DNA of 64,000 bases from Kiritimatiellia bacterium (GTDB lineage: Bacteria; Verrucomicrobiota; Kiritimatiellia; RFP12; UBA1067). The notes below the pieces were generated by a model. The model had not been told where the DNA came from. It ran no database searches and saw nothing but the letters and a program-made list of their open reading frames with translations. The DNA lies in NCBI GenBank assembly GCA_017454745.1, contig JAFTCL010000044.1:89451-153450 (forward strand), in the 5' to 3' direction. The position numbers were made by a program, and so were the translations under genes. Positions 1-7,220 of the stretch are shown here, in pieces (the stretch's first letter is position 1; every line of letters begins with the position of its first letter).

Positions 1-231
1 TTCTGATTGTTTGACCAGCGTATTGAAGGTCACGTATATCTTTTTGCGCGGCTGAAACGTTCGCGCGTAGGCCAGAAGCACCCGAAGGCGTTCAACGGTC
101 AAGTTGTCCGCGTCGGCGCGGGCGGAGAATTGCGGCAACCCCAGATAAACGGCGTCGGCGCCGAACTGGAAAGCCGCGAGTGCGGCATCGAAACTTCCGG
201 CTGGCGATAATAGTTCTGGTTTAAACGGCAT
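1..231 (-). CDS. Peptidase U32 family protein, 5' end only
   Basis: This is the first 77 codons of a gene that runs off the left edge of the window; no stop is present. The ATG at 231-229 is followed by PELLSPAGSFDAALAAFQFG and then ADAVYLG, the signature start of the U32 peptidase family (YhbU, YegQ and RlhA type), in which this segment forms the first strands of a TIM barrel. Family members act as proteases or in tRNA and 23S rRNA hydroxylation; which applies here cannot be told from the fragment. The family assignment is secure, the exact role unknown. The gene lies downstream of the oxidoreductase on the same strand, with a likely terminator between them, so it probably has its own promoter. 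Confidence 0.85.
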   Translation of the reverse strand, partial: MPFKPELLSPAGSFDAALAAFQFGADAVYLGLPQFSARADADNLTVERLRVLLAYARTFQPRKKIYVTFNTLVKQSE

Positions 232-240
232 TTCAACAGT

Positions 241-283
241 AAAAATCAAAGACCCCGGGCAACGGCGCGTGACCGCAGCCCGG
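241..283 (-). terminator. Probable terminator after the MocA-type gene
   Basis: A GC-rich hairpin has outer arms CCGGGC (255-260) and GCCCGG (278-283), with a possible inner CGG/CCG pairing. Read on the minus strand it is followed by a T-rich stretch at about 250-241. It sits between the stop of the oxidoreductase at 303 and the U32 start at 231. The stem is short, so confidence is moderate. Confidence 0.45.
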
Positions 284-302
284 AGTCGGGAAATAAAACG
301 GA

Positions 303-1454
303 TTAGATCTTCTTCCAGACGTTTCCGCCCTTGGAAGATTCAACCACCGCATTGATGAACTTCATGCCGCGAACGCCGTCTTTGACGCCTGGGAAATCCA
401 GTTCCAGATCGGTCGGCTTTTCGCCGGTCTCTTTGGCGCGGATGGTGTCGGTGAAGTTCTTGTAATGGTTGGCGAACGCCTCAAGGAACGCTTCGGGATG
501 CCCGCACGGGGTACGGGTGCAGCGGCCGGCGGCCGGGGACTTCGCGGCCACATAGGGGTTGCCGCGCTTCCAGACCTGTTCCGGCTCGGAGTCGGAAAGC
601 ACCCGAAGGTAGTTCGGGTTTTCCTGATACCAAACGATGGTCTTCTTTTCGCCGTAAACGAAAATGTGAAGGTTGTTTTCCTCGCCCGGTCCAATCTGGG
701 TGGCGGTCAGTACGCCTTTGGCTCCGCCGTTGAAATGCAGCAGCACGTTGCCGTCGTCATCCAGCTTGCCTTTGAGGTAGCTGGTGAGATCGGCCAGTAC
801 CTGCGAGATTTTCAAACCGGTGATGTACTCGGCCAAGTTGGCAGCGTGCACGCCGATGTCGCCCATGCAGCAGGAAGCGCCGCTCTGCTTCGGGTCAGTG
901 CGCCACAGTCCCAGCGAGGGGTTGCTTCTGGCGACTTCGCCCAGCCAGCCCTGCGGATAGCGTACTACGACCTTGCGGACTTTGCCGATGTCGCCGTCGG
1001 CCACCATCTTCTTGGCCAGCTTAACCATCGGGTATCCGGTGTAGGTGTGGAGCAGACCGAAAGTCCTGCCGCTCTTCTTGACAAGCTTCTCCAGCTCGTT
1101 GGCCTGTTCCACGGTCATGGTCATCGGTTTTTCGCACATCACGTTGAAGCCGGCCTCAAGGCAGGCTTTGGCGATCGGGAAATGGGTAGAATTCGGGGTG
1201 CAGATGGAAATGAAATCCACGCGCTCGCCGGGCGGCAGCTTTGACTCGTTCTCGATCATTTCCTGGTAAGTGCCGTAGCAGCGTTCAGGAGCGATTCCGA
1301 GAATCTTTCCCTGTTCAAGCGAACGTTCGGGGTTAATGTCGAACGCTCCAGCGACGACCTGGACGTAACCGTCCATCCGGGCAGCCTTACGGTGAACCTC
1401 ACCGATAAAAGCCCCGATACCTCCGCCGACTTGGCCCATCTTAAGTATGCGCAT
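303..1454 (-). CDS. Gfo/Idh/MocA family oxidoreductase, cytosolic
   Basis: This 383-residue NAD(P)-dependent oxidoreductase belongs to the glucose-fructose/inositol dehydrogenase family. A Rossmann fold starts at the N-terminus (MGQVGGGIGAFIG, residues 5-17). The EKP motif (CEKPMTMT, near residue 115) carries the family's catalytic lysine, and GDIGVHAANLAEYITG near residue 200 holds the substrate-site Asp and His. There is no signal peptide, so it should act in the cytosol on a sugar or cyclitol; the substrate cannot be read from the sequence. I chose the ATG at 1454 because GAGGAG lies 8 bases upstream. The frame is open to 1553, but that extension (residues MDFRLY onward) has no family resemblance and overlaps the promoter. 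Confidence 0.9.
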   Translation of the reverse strand: MRILKMGQVGGGIGAFIGEVHRKAARMDGYVQVVAGAFDINPERSLEQGKILGIAPERCYGTYQEMIENESKLPPGERVDFISICTPNSTHFPIAKACLEAGFNVMCEKPMTMTVEQANELEKLVKKSGRTFGLLHTYTGYPMVKLAKKMVADGDIGKVRKVVVRYPQGWLGEVARSNPSLGLWRTDPKQSGASCCMGDIGVHAANLAEYITGLKISQVLADLTSYLKGKLDDDGNVLLHFNGGAKGVLTATQIGPGEENNLHIFVYGEKKTIVWYQENPNYLRVLSDSEPEQVWKRGNPYVAAKSPAAGRCTRTPCGHPEAFLEAFANHYKNFTDTIRAKETGEKPTDLELDFPGVKDGVRGMKFINAVVESSKGGNVWKKI

Positions 1455-1506
1455 TGAGTATCTCCTCTTTTTGGGTTGTAAACACAAAGCCCACATAAGC
1501 TTTAAA

Positions 1507-1534
1507 TTAATATGATACACATATCCTTGGGCAA
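1507..1534 (-). promoter_or_regulatory. Sigma70-like promoter for the oxidoreductase gene
   Basis: On the minus strand, TTGCCC (1534-1529), a 16-base spacer and TATTAA (1512-1507) place transcription start near 1500, about 45 bases before the ATG at 1454. This is a pattern match by eye. Confidence 0.4.
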
Positions 1535-1567
1535 AATAAAGCCTAAAATCCAAATTATATTACGTCG

Positions 1568-1583
1568 CATAATGCGTATTATG
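1568..1583. promoter_or_regulatory. Near-perfect 16-bp palindrome between divergent promoters
   Basis: CATAATGC-GTATTATG is a dyad with one mismatched pair. It lies between the leftward promoter of the oxidoreductase and the rightward promoter of cmk. Its position and symmetry suit an operator for a dimeric regulator, but no regulator can be named. Confidence 0.25.
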
Positions 1584-1622
1584 TTAACTTCGGGGGCGGG
1601 GGAGGTTTAGCGCAATTTTGGG

Positions 1623-1651
1623 TTGACTTTTGTCCGATTCCACAGTAAATT
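1623..1651 (+). promoter_or_regulatory. Sigma70-like promoter for cmk
   Basis: TTGACT (1623-1628), a 17-base spacer and TAAATT (1646-1651) are close to consensus. Transcription would start near 1658, leaving about 32 bases of leader before the ATG at 1690. This argues against the longer open frame beginning at 1630. Confidence 0.6.
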
Positions 1652-1689
1652 CATCGCGTTCTGTAAAAAAGGATTTTAGGGGTTTTACC

Positions 1690-2382
1690 ATGCAGCAAGT
1701 TCGCATCATCGCCATCGACGGCCCTTCGGGGTCGGGCAAATCTTCGGTCTCAAAACTGGTCGGCGCTCGCCTGGGTTTCCTTCACGTTGATTCCGGCGCG
1801 TTATACCGAATCATGACCTGGCAGTGTCTGGAACACCGCGTGGATACCGCGAATCCCGATGCGGTCGCCGAATTCGCCCAAAAACTCAACGTTGATTTCG
1901 CCGCTAAAGACGGAGCGGTCGTTTTTCTGGTGGACGGCGAGGAGCCGGGAAACCGGATACGTACTCCGGAGATCAATCGGCACGCCAGCGAAGTGGCTAC
2001 GGTAAAGGCGGTCCGCGACCGGATTACCGGCTGGTTGCGCGGACTCACCAGTTTCGGCGATCTGATTGTCGAGGGCCGCGACATCACCACCGCAGTCTTC
2101 CACGACTCGCCCGCCCGGTTTTATCTATCTGCCAGCGCCGAGGCCCGCGCCGCCCGCCGCCAGAAGGAAGAGGTTGAGAAAGGCATTGCCAACCAGTCCG
2201 CCGAGGCAGTCAAGGCGTCGCTGCTGGCCCGCGACAAAATCGATTCCACCCGCAAATACGCACCGCTCAAGAAGGCCGACGGCGCGGTCGAGATAGACAG
2301 CACCTACCTCACCCTCGAACAGGTGGTGGAAACCGTTCTGGCCGCCCTACCCCGCGACTGGACCAACGGCGAGGTCGCATAA
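1690..2382 (+). CDS. cmk: Cytidylate kinase
   Basis: This 230-residue enzyme phosphorylates CMP and dCMP with ATP in pyrimidine nucleotide recycling. The P-loop GPSGSGKSSVSK is at residues 11-22, followed by LGFLHVDSGALYR, the CMP kinase nucleotide-binding signature. VEGRDITTAVF near residue 135 is the conserved catalytic segment, and the lid carries ARAARRQKE. The length matches the family (about 220-230). The ATG at 1690 is preferred to an upstream frame from 1630, because the extra 20 residues have no similarity and would begin inside the promoter spacer. A tiny membrane-protein gene begins one base after the stop and is probably cotranscribed. Confidence 0.96.
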   Translation: MQQVRIIAIDGPSGSGKSSVSKLVGARLGFLHVDSGALYRIMTWQCLEHRVDTANPDAVAEFAQKLNVDFAAKDGAVVFLVDGEEPGNRIRTPEINRHASEVATVKAVRDRITGWLRGLTSFGDLIVEGRDITTAVFHDSPARFYLSASAEARAARRQKEEVEKGIANQSAEAVKASLLARDKIDSTRKYAPLKKADGAVEIDSTYLTLEQVVETVLAALPRDWTNGEVA

Positions 2383-2383
2383 C

Positions 2384-2479
2384 ATGACGGTAGCCGGTTG
2401 GATCACCATGGGAATCTGCTGGACTTTTGTCATCGGCGGTTGCGCTTTTCTGCTGGCCCAGACCATGCGCAAGAAGTAA
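2384..2479 (+). CDS. 31-residue single-span membrane protein, possible NSS transporter small subunit
   Basis: An ATG one base after the cmk stop opens a 31-codon frame starting MTVAGWITMGICW, followed by a hydrophobic stretch to about residue 26 and a basic tail QTMRKK. The form (short, one membrane span, an AGW start, a positive C-terminus) resembles the MetS-type small accessory subunits of neurotransmitter:sodium symporters. An NSS transporter gene without an obvious partner lies at 42400-43977 in this window. There is no strong ribosome binding site, so translation probably depends on coupling to cmk. The role is an inference from shape only; it could be an unrelated small membrane protein. 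Confidence 0.45.
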   Translation: MTVAGWITMGICWTFVIGGCAFLLAQTMRKK

Positions 2480-2524
2480 GTTTAATTGGAGCTTTGGTCA
2501 CAACACAGTTTGGAGTAATGACGC

Positions 2525-4807
2525 ATGAAGAAGCTTTTTGCTCATCCATCGGGATTGTTTTTACTGGCCTTATCGGCGTTGGCGTTTTGCGGTTGCCGCC
2601 AACTTGATTCGTCCCCCAAGCCTACCCCGCAGCCTACCGACTGGACCGGGGCGAAATGGATTTCCGGACCGATGAATTACAAGCCGGAAGGGGCGGCATA
2701 CAACGACGTCATCCCCGCGCCGCTGGTTTTCCGTGATTTCTCCGTGCGCAAAGGGCTGAAATCGGCCACTCTCCAAATCGCCGGATTGGGGTATTACGAT
2801 CTATTCGTCAACGGTAACCGGCTGACCGACACCGCGTTCCCGCTTTGGACCCCCTACCGCAAGCGGGTGCTGTTCGACCTTTACGACTTGACCGACCGCA
2901 TCAAGACCGGGGATAACAGTATCGAAGTCGAACTCGGCAACGGCTGGTGGAACCCGCTTCCGATGCGGATGTGGGGACGTTTCAACCTGCGCAGCGTGCT
3001 AGAGGTCGGGCAGCCATGCGTTATCGCCAAGCTGTCCCTCGCCTACCGCGACGGCACAACCGAAACAGTTGCCACCGATACCCAATGGAAATCCGGCAAA
3101 TCACAATGCCTTATCAATAGCCACTACATTGGCGAGACTTTTGACAACCGCATCCGTTCCCGACGGCAGGGCGCGGCAAACGCGGTTGCGGTTTCCGGGC
3201 CCAGCGGCAAATTGTTGCCACGCGAGGCCCCGCCCATCACCGTCCGCGACCGTTGGCAGGCCTACAAGATCAACGCCATCGGCAAAAACACCTATGTCGT
3301 GGATTTTGGGGTGAATTTCGGCGGGATGGCCGTGTTTAAATTCCGCAACCCCAAAGGCAAGATTAAAATCCGCTATGGCGAACTGGTAAAACCCGACGGG
3401 ACGGTAAACGTGATGACGGGTGTGGCCGGACAGATCAAACGCGCCGGAATGGGCGGTCCGGGCAGCCCAGACATTGCGGAGCAGTCCGACACCTTCATCG
3501 CCAACGGTGACGCCGAAGAAACATTTGAGCCGCGTTTCGCGTTCCACTCTTTCCGCTACGCGCAGATTGATGGCGAGTTCGATGTTCCGAAGCCGGAGGA
3601 TTTCACCGCCTTGGCGACCGCATCCGCCGTTGCCGACGCATCGGTGTTCGAGTGCGACTCGGAGTATTACAACGAATTGCACGCGGTTTGCAGGCGGACG
3701 TTTCTATCAAATCTCCAGGGGGTGCAGTCGGACTGCCCGGCGCGGGAGAAATTCGGCTACGGCGCGGATATCGCCGCCACTGTGGATGCCATGTGCCGTT
3801 CGTTTGACATGCGGGAGTTTTACCGGAAAACCGTCCGAGATTTTCTTGACGAAGCGGAAGAGGACGGTTGGTTCACCGAAACCGCGCCCTACGTTGGAAT
3901 CGGTGACAGCGGTTACAGCCAGCGTGGCGGGCCGATCGGCTGGACGGTCGGAGTACCGGTAATGCTGGACGCTCTGGTGCGCTACTACGGCGATCTGGAA
4001 ATCGTGGCCGAGGCCTATCCCGCCCTTACCCGATACATCGGTTTGGTCAGGGAAAAATTCCCGGGCCTCATTATTCCCCGTTGCATCGGCGACCACGAGG
4101 CGTTGGATAAGGCACCCACCGACTTGACCGCCACGGCGCATTTCCACCAGTGGGCGGTATTGACCGCCAAATTCTCCGGTCTGCTGCGGAAACCCGAAGA
4201 TGCTGACGAGTATCTAAAGCTGGCCAAAGCCATTGCCGCCAAGTTTAACGAAAAATACGTTAAAAACGGCATTGTCGGCAGCGGTTCGCAAGGGACGCAG
4301 GCGTTCGCCATCTACCATGGGTTGGTTGACCCCAGACCGGACGGTCCCGCCTACCGGCAATTGATCAAAGCCATTACCGACCGCAGCAACGCCCTCAGCA
4401 CCGGGATTTTCGGTACCAAGTATATGCTCGACATTCTGGGCGGATCAGAACTCGCCGGAGAAATTGTCAATCACGATGCTTTCCCGGGTTGGAAGAACAT
4501 GCTTAACCACGGCGCCACCACGTTGTGGGAAAACTGGGCCGGTTCCGACAACATCTTCAGTCAGAACCATCCGATGTTCGGTTCCGTTGAAGACTGGCTG
4601 CATTGCAACATTCTCGGTATTCGCATCGACCCGGACGCGATAGGTTGCAACAAGGTAACCATCGACCCGCAACCGCTTGGCTGCACCAAGGCTTCGGGTT
4701 CCTACCGCACTCCGCGCGGGGAGATTCGCGTTAAATGGGAACTCCTTCCGGACGGCACGCTTAAAGTTGACAAACAGTTGCCTCCGGGGATAACAGAGGT
4801 CAAATAA
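2525..4807 (+). CDS. Alpha-L-rhamnosidase-type glycoside hydrolase (GH78), probable lipoprotein
   Basis: This 760-residue secreted enzyme would release alpha-L-rhamnose from plant or microbial glycans. The N-terminus is basic and hydrophobic, then ALAFCGCRQ, a probable though not ideal lipobox. Next come a rhamnosidase N-terminal beta domain (about residues 75-190, GLGYYDLFVNGNRL), a concanavalin-like segment, and the (alpha/alpha)6 catalytic domain from about 390. DCPAREKFGYGAD near residue 405 corresponds to the GH78 motif DCPxRDExxGWxGD carrying the general acid. TTLWENW near residue 665 and the C-terminal beta domain close the family pattern. GGAG lies about 10 bases before the ATG. It opens a group of glycan-degrading genes on the plus strand. 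Confidence 0.88.
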   Translation: MKKLFAHPSGLFLLALSALAFCGCRQLDSSPKPTPQPTDWTGAKWISGPMNYKPEGAAYNDVIPAPLVFRDFSVRKGLKSATLQIAGLGYYDLFVNGNRLTDTAFPLWTPYRKRVLFDLYDLTDRIKTGDNSIEVELGNGWWNPLPMRMWGRFNLRSVLEVGQPCVIAKLSLAYRDGTTETVATDTQWKSGKSQCLINSHYIGETFDNRIRSRRQGAANAVAVSGPSGKLLPREAPPITVRDRWQAYKINAIGKNTYVVDFGVNFGGMAVFKFRNPKGKIKIRYGELVKPDGTVNVMTGVAGQIKRAGMGGPGSPDIAEQSDTFIANGDAEETFEPRFAFHSFRYAQIDGEFDVPKPEDFTALATASAVADASVFECDSEYYNELHAVCRRTFLSNLQGVQSDCPAREKFGYGADIAATVDAMCRSFDMREFYRKTVRDFLDEAEEDGWFTETAPYVGIGDSGYSQRGGPIGWTVGVPVMLDALVRYYGDLEIVAEAYPALTRYIGLVREKFPGLIIPRCIGDHEALDKAPTDLTATAHFHQWAVLTAKFSGLLRKPEDADEYLKLAKAIAAKFNEKYVKNGIVGSGSQGTQAFAIYHGLVDPRPDGPAYRQLIKAITDRSNALSTGIFGTKYMLDILGGSELAGEIVNHDAFPGWKNMLNHGATTLWENWAGSDNIFSQNHPMFGSVEDWLHCNILGIRIDPDAIGCNKVTIDPQPLGCTKASGSYRTPRGEIRVKWELLPDGTLKVDKQLPPGITEVK

Positions 4808-4836
4808 TCTGAACCTCGCTTTTCTTGTTTGCAACT

Positions 4837-4865
4837 TTACTTTTGCCGCCGTCCTGTGGTAAAAT
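4837..4865 (+). promoter_or_regulatory. Possible promoter for the DUF4838 gene
   Basis: TTACTT (4837-4842), 17 bases and TAAAAT (4860-4865) lie 35 bases before the ATG at 4900. The -35 box is weak. Confidence 0.3.
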
Positions 4866-4899
4866 CTCCGTTACTTTTGCAAATAGTGCGGAGGAAGCC

Positions 4900-7173
4900 A
4901 TGAGGACATCAACATTGCTGTTTTGCGGGATTTTTTGGGCCGGATATGCCGCCGCGTTCACCATCGCCGAACGCGGGGGATCCGGATACACGGTGGCGTT
5001 GCCGGAGAATCCGAACGAAGCCCAAAGTTTCGCGGCTGACGAATTGCGCTCGTTCACCAAGCGGATGACGGGGGTCGAGATGAAGGTTGCTCAGTCCGCC
5101 GGCGAAGCGACTGTGGTTTTGCTTGCCCCCGACCCCGTTAACGGTTTGGGGCAGGACGCTTTCCGGCTTCGGGTACGCGGCAAACGGCTGGAGATCGAGG
5201 CCGGATCGGACAGCGGCCTGATTTACGGCGTTTACGAATTGCTGGAGAAATACGGCGGTTGCCGCTGGTACGCCAGCTGGTGCGAGAAAGTGCCGGAACT
5301 GCGGAAATTCGAGGTGCCGGATGCATTGGACGACACCCAAACCCCGGCCTTCAAGCTGCGCGATCCCTATTGGGGCGATCTGCTTAAAAGCAATCTGGAT
5401 TTCGCGTGCCGGTTGCGTTGCAACGCCCGGCTGACCCCGAAACACGGCGGTATCCCCTATCGTTTCGGCGGCGACCTTTGGGCCTGCCACACCTTTAACA
5501 AACTATTGCCGCCGGAAAAGTATTTCAATGAGCATCCGGAATATTACAGTGAAGTTAACGGCAAAAGGTTAGGGAAACGCACTCAGCTCTGCCTCACCAA
5601 CCCTGACGTGTTGCGGCTGGTTACCGAAGAAGTGCTGCGCCGGATTCGAGAGGATCCAAACGCGTCGTTTTACGGCGTTAGCCAGAATGACTGGTACAAT
5701 TACTGTACCTGCGAGAAATGCAAAGCGATTGACGATTATGAAGAATCCCACGCCGGAACCATGATCGCGTTCGTCAACAAAATCGCGGAGGCGGTCGAAA
5801 AAGAATTCCCCAACGCCATTATCGAGACGCTAGCGTACCAGTACACCCGTACCCCGCCCAAACACATCAAGCCGCGTCCGAACGTGATGCCGTGCCTGTG
5901 CACGATCGAACTGGATTTCCAATACCCGATCCCGGAGAACCGCTACCCGCAGAATGTCAAGTTCATTAAGGACATCGAAGGTTGGGGAAAAATCTGCCGT
6001 CAGGTCTATGTGTGGGATTATGTGACCGATTTTCACAACTACACCATGCCGTTCCCCAATGTGTTGGCGTTGCAGGGCAATGTGAAATTTTTCCGCGACA
6101 ACCGAGTGTCCCATCTGTTTGAACAGGGCGCGTATGAAGGCTACCACGCCGATTTCGCCGAACTTAAGGCGTGGCTGCTGGCCAAATGGATGTGGAATCC
6201 CGACCTGCCGATGGAGCCGCTGCTGCAGGATTTCTTTGCCGGTTATTACGGCAAAGCCGCCCCGATTGTCCGCGAGTATTTCGACGCTCTGCACCAACTC
6301 CGGACAGATCCGGAAAAAGTGCATTTGGGTTGTTTCGCCTCGATCCGCAACGAAATCATCACCGATGAATTTCTCGACCGCGCCGAAGAGTTGTGGCAAC
6401 GCGCGCAAAAGGCCGTGGCTGACGAGCCGCAGGTTATCCGGAACAATGTGCGCTGGGGAATGTTTCCGGTCATCTACGCCAAGCAGCAACGCGCTGTCCC
6501 TAAACGTGAGGTGTTTGTTACCCGTAACCCGGATAAATTCACCAAGGAGGAGCAAAGGTACAGCGACTACGCCAAATGGCTGGTGGAGGTAAACCGGGAA
6601 ACGGAAGATAAAATTTTCGTGCGCGAATATTGGAAATACAATAACGAGCATTGGGAATCGATTAAGAAATGCGCGGTCGATGTAAAACCGCAAAAAGCAG
6701 CCGACAGCGCGGTGGTCGAAGAAAAAATGTTTTCCAACGCCAAGCTCGGCACATGGTGCAAATTCGTGGATGACGCGGAGGCGGACGACGGAAAGGCGTT
6801 GATGCTCCTCCCCAACCATTATGAATGGTGCACCTCGTTCGGGATGAGAAAAGTCGCCTACGATCCGGACGCCACCTACCGTCTTTCCGCCCGCGTCCGC
6901 GTGGATAAGGCGGATAACGCCCCGGACGGGGAAGCGTTCTGGGCTGGGGTGTACGACTACAAGGCTAAACGCGGCATCAGCGAATTGTACGTTAACATCA
7001 AAGACATCAGCGACGGCAAATACGTTTGGTACGAGATCGTCAAGAATTGGAAACCTAACGACGACTCATCGTTTTGGATCGGGCCGGGACGGTTCGACAC
7101 TAAGACGCAGAAACAGTCGCCCCGCCACCGCGGCGTGTTCATTGACGCGATAAAAATCGAGCGTGCCGATTGA
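4900..7173 (+). CDS. Secreted DUF4838 / GH67-N-like putative glycosidase
   Basis: This 757-residue protein has a signal peptide (MRTSTLLFCGIFWAGYAAAF). Residues about 20-140 match the N-terminal domain of alpha-glucuronidases and GH20-like enzymes (AADELRSFTKRMTG, then LIYGVYELLEKYGGCRWY). The DUF4838 core follows from about residue 225 (LCLTNPDVLRLV, GVSQNDWYNYCTCEKC, then VWDYVTDFHNYTMPFPN). The CxC-C cluster CTCEKC is typical of the family. The last 120 residues look like a carbohydrate-binding beta sandwich. No biochemical function is established for DUF4838; context with GH78 and GH97 points to polysaccharide breakdown. The ATG at 4900 has GGAGGA just upstream; an open frame from 4825 has no support. 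Confidence 0.85.
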   Translation: MRTSTLLFCGIFWAGYAAAFTIAERGGSGYTVALPENPNEAQSFAADELRSFTKRMTGVEMKVAQSAGEATVVLLAPDPVNGLGQDAFRLRVRGKRLEIEAGSDSGLIYGVYELLEKYGGCRWYASWCEKVPELRKFEVPDALDDTQTPAFKLRDPYWGDLLKSNLDFACRLRCNARLTPKHGGIPYRFGGDLWACHTFNKLLPPEKYFNEHPEYYSEVNGKRLGKRTQLCLTNPDVLRLVTEEVLRRIREDPNASFYGVSQNDWYNYCTCEKCKAIDDYEESHAGTMIAFVNKIAEAVEKEFPNAIIETLAYQYTRTPPKHIKPRPNVMPCLCTIELDFQYPIPENRYPQNVKFIKDIEGWGKICRQVYVWDYVTDFHNYTMPFPNVLALQGNVKFFRDNRVSHLFEQGAYEGYHADFAELKAWLLAKWMWNPDLPMEPLLQDFFAGYYGKAAPIVREYFDALHQLRTDPEKVHLGCFASIRNEIITDEFLDRAEELWQRAQKAVADEPQVIRNNVRWGMFPVIYAKQQRAVPKREVFVTRNPDKFTKEEQRYSDYAKWLVEVNRETEDKIFVREYWKYNNEHWESIKKCAVDVKPQKAADSAVVEEKMFSNAKLGTWCKFVDDAEADDGKALMLLPNHYEWCTSFGMRKVAYDPDATYRLSARVRVDKADNAPDGEAFWAGVYDYKAKRGISELYVNIKDISDGKYVWYEIVKNWKPNDDSSFWIGPGRFDTKTQKQSPRHRGVFIDAIKIERAD

Positions 7174-7220
7174 TCTTCACCAAAGCCCGCACATTGTTTG
7201 CCTAAGAGCAGGAATACCGC

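Noticed and set aside
7..210. Plus-strand open frame at the left edge
   Set aside because: It is the antisense of the U32 peptidase start, which has clear family similarity on the minus strand.
465..1244. 259-codon plus-strand frame
   Set aside because: It lies wholly opposite the MocA-type oxidoreductase and has no ribosome site or family resemblance.
5830..6819. 329-codon minus-strand frame
   Set aside because: It is antisense to the DUF4838 gene; the GC-rich codon bias opens such shadow frames.
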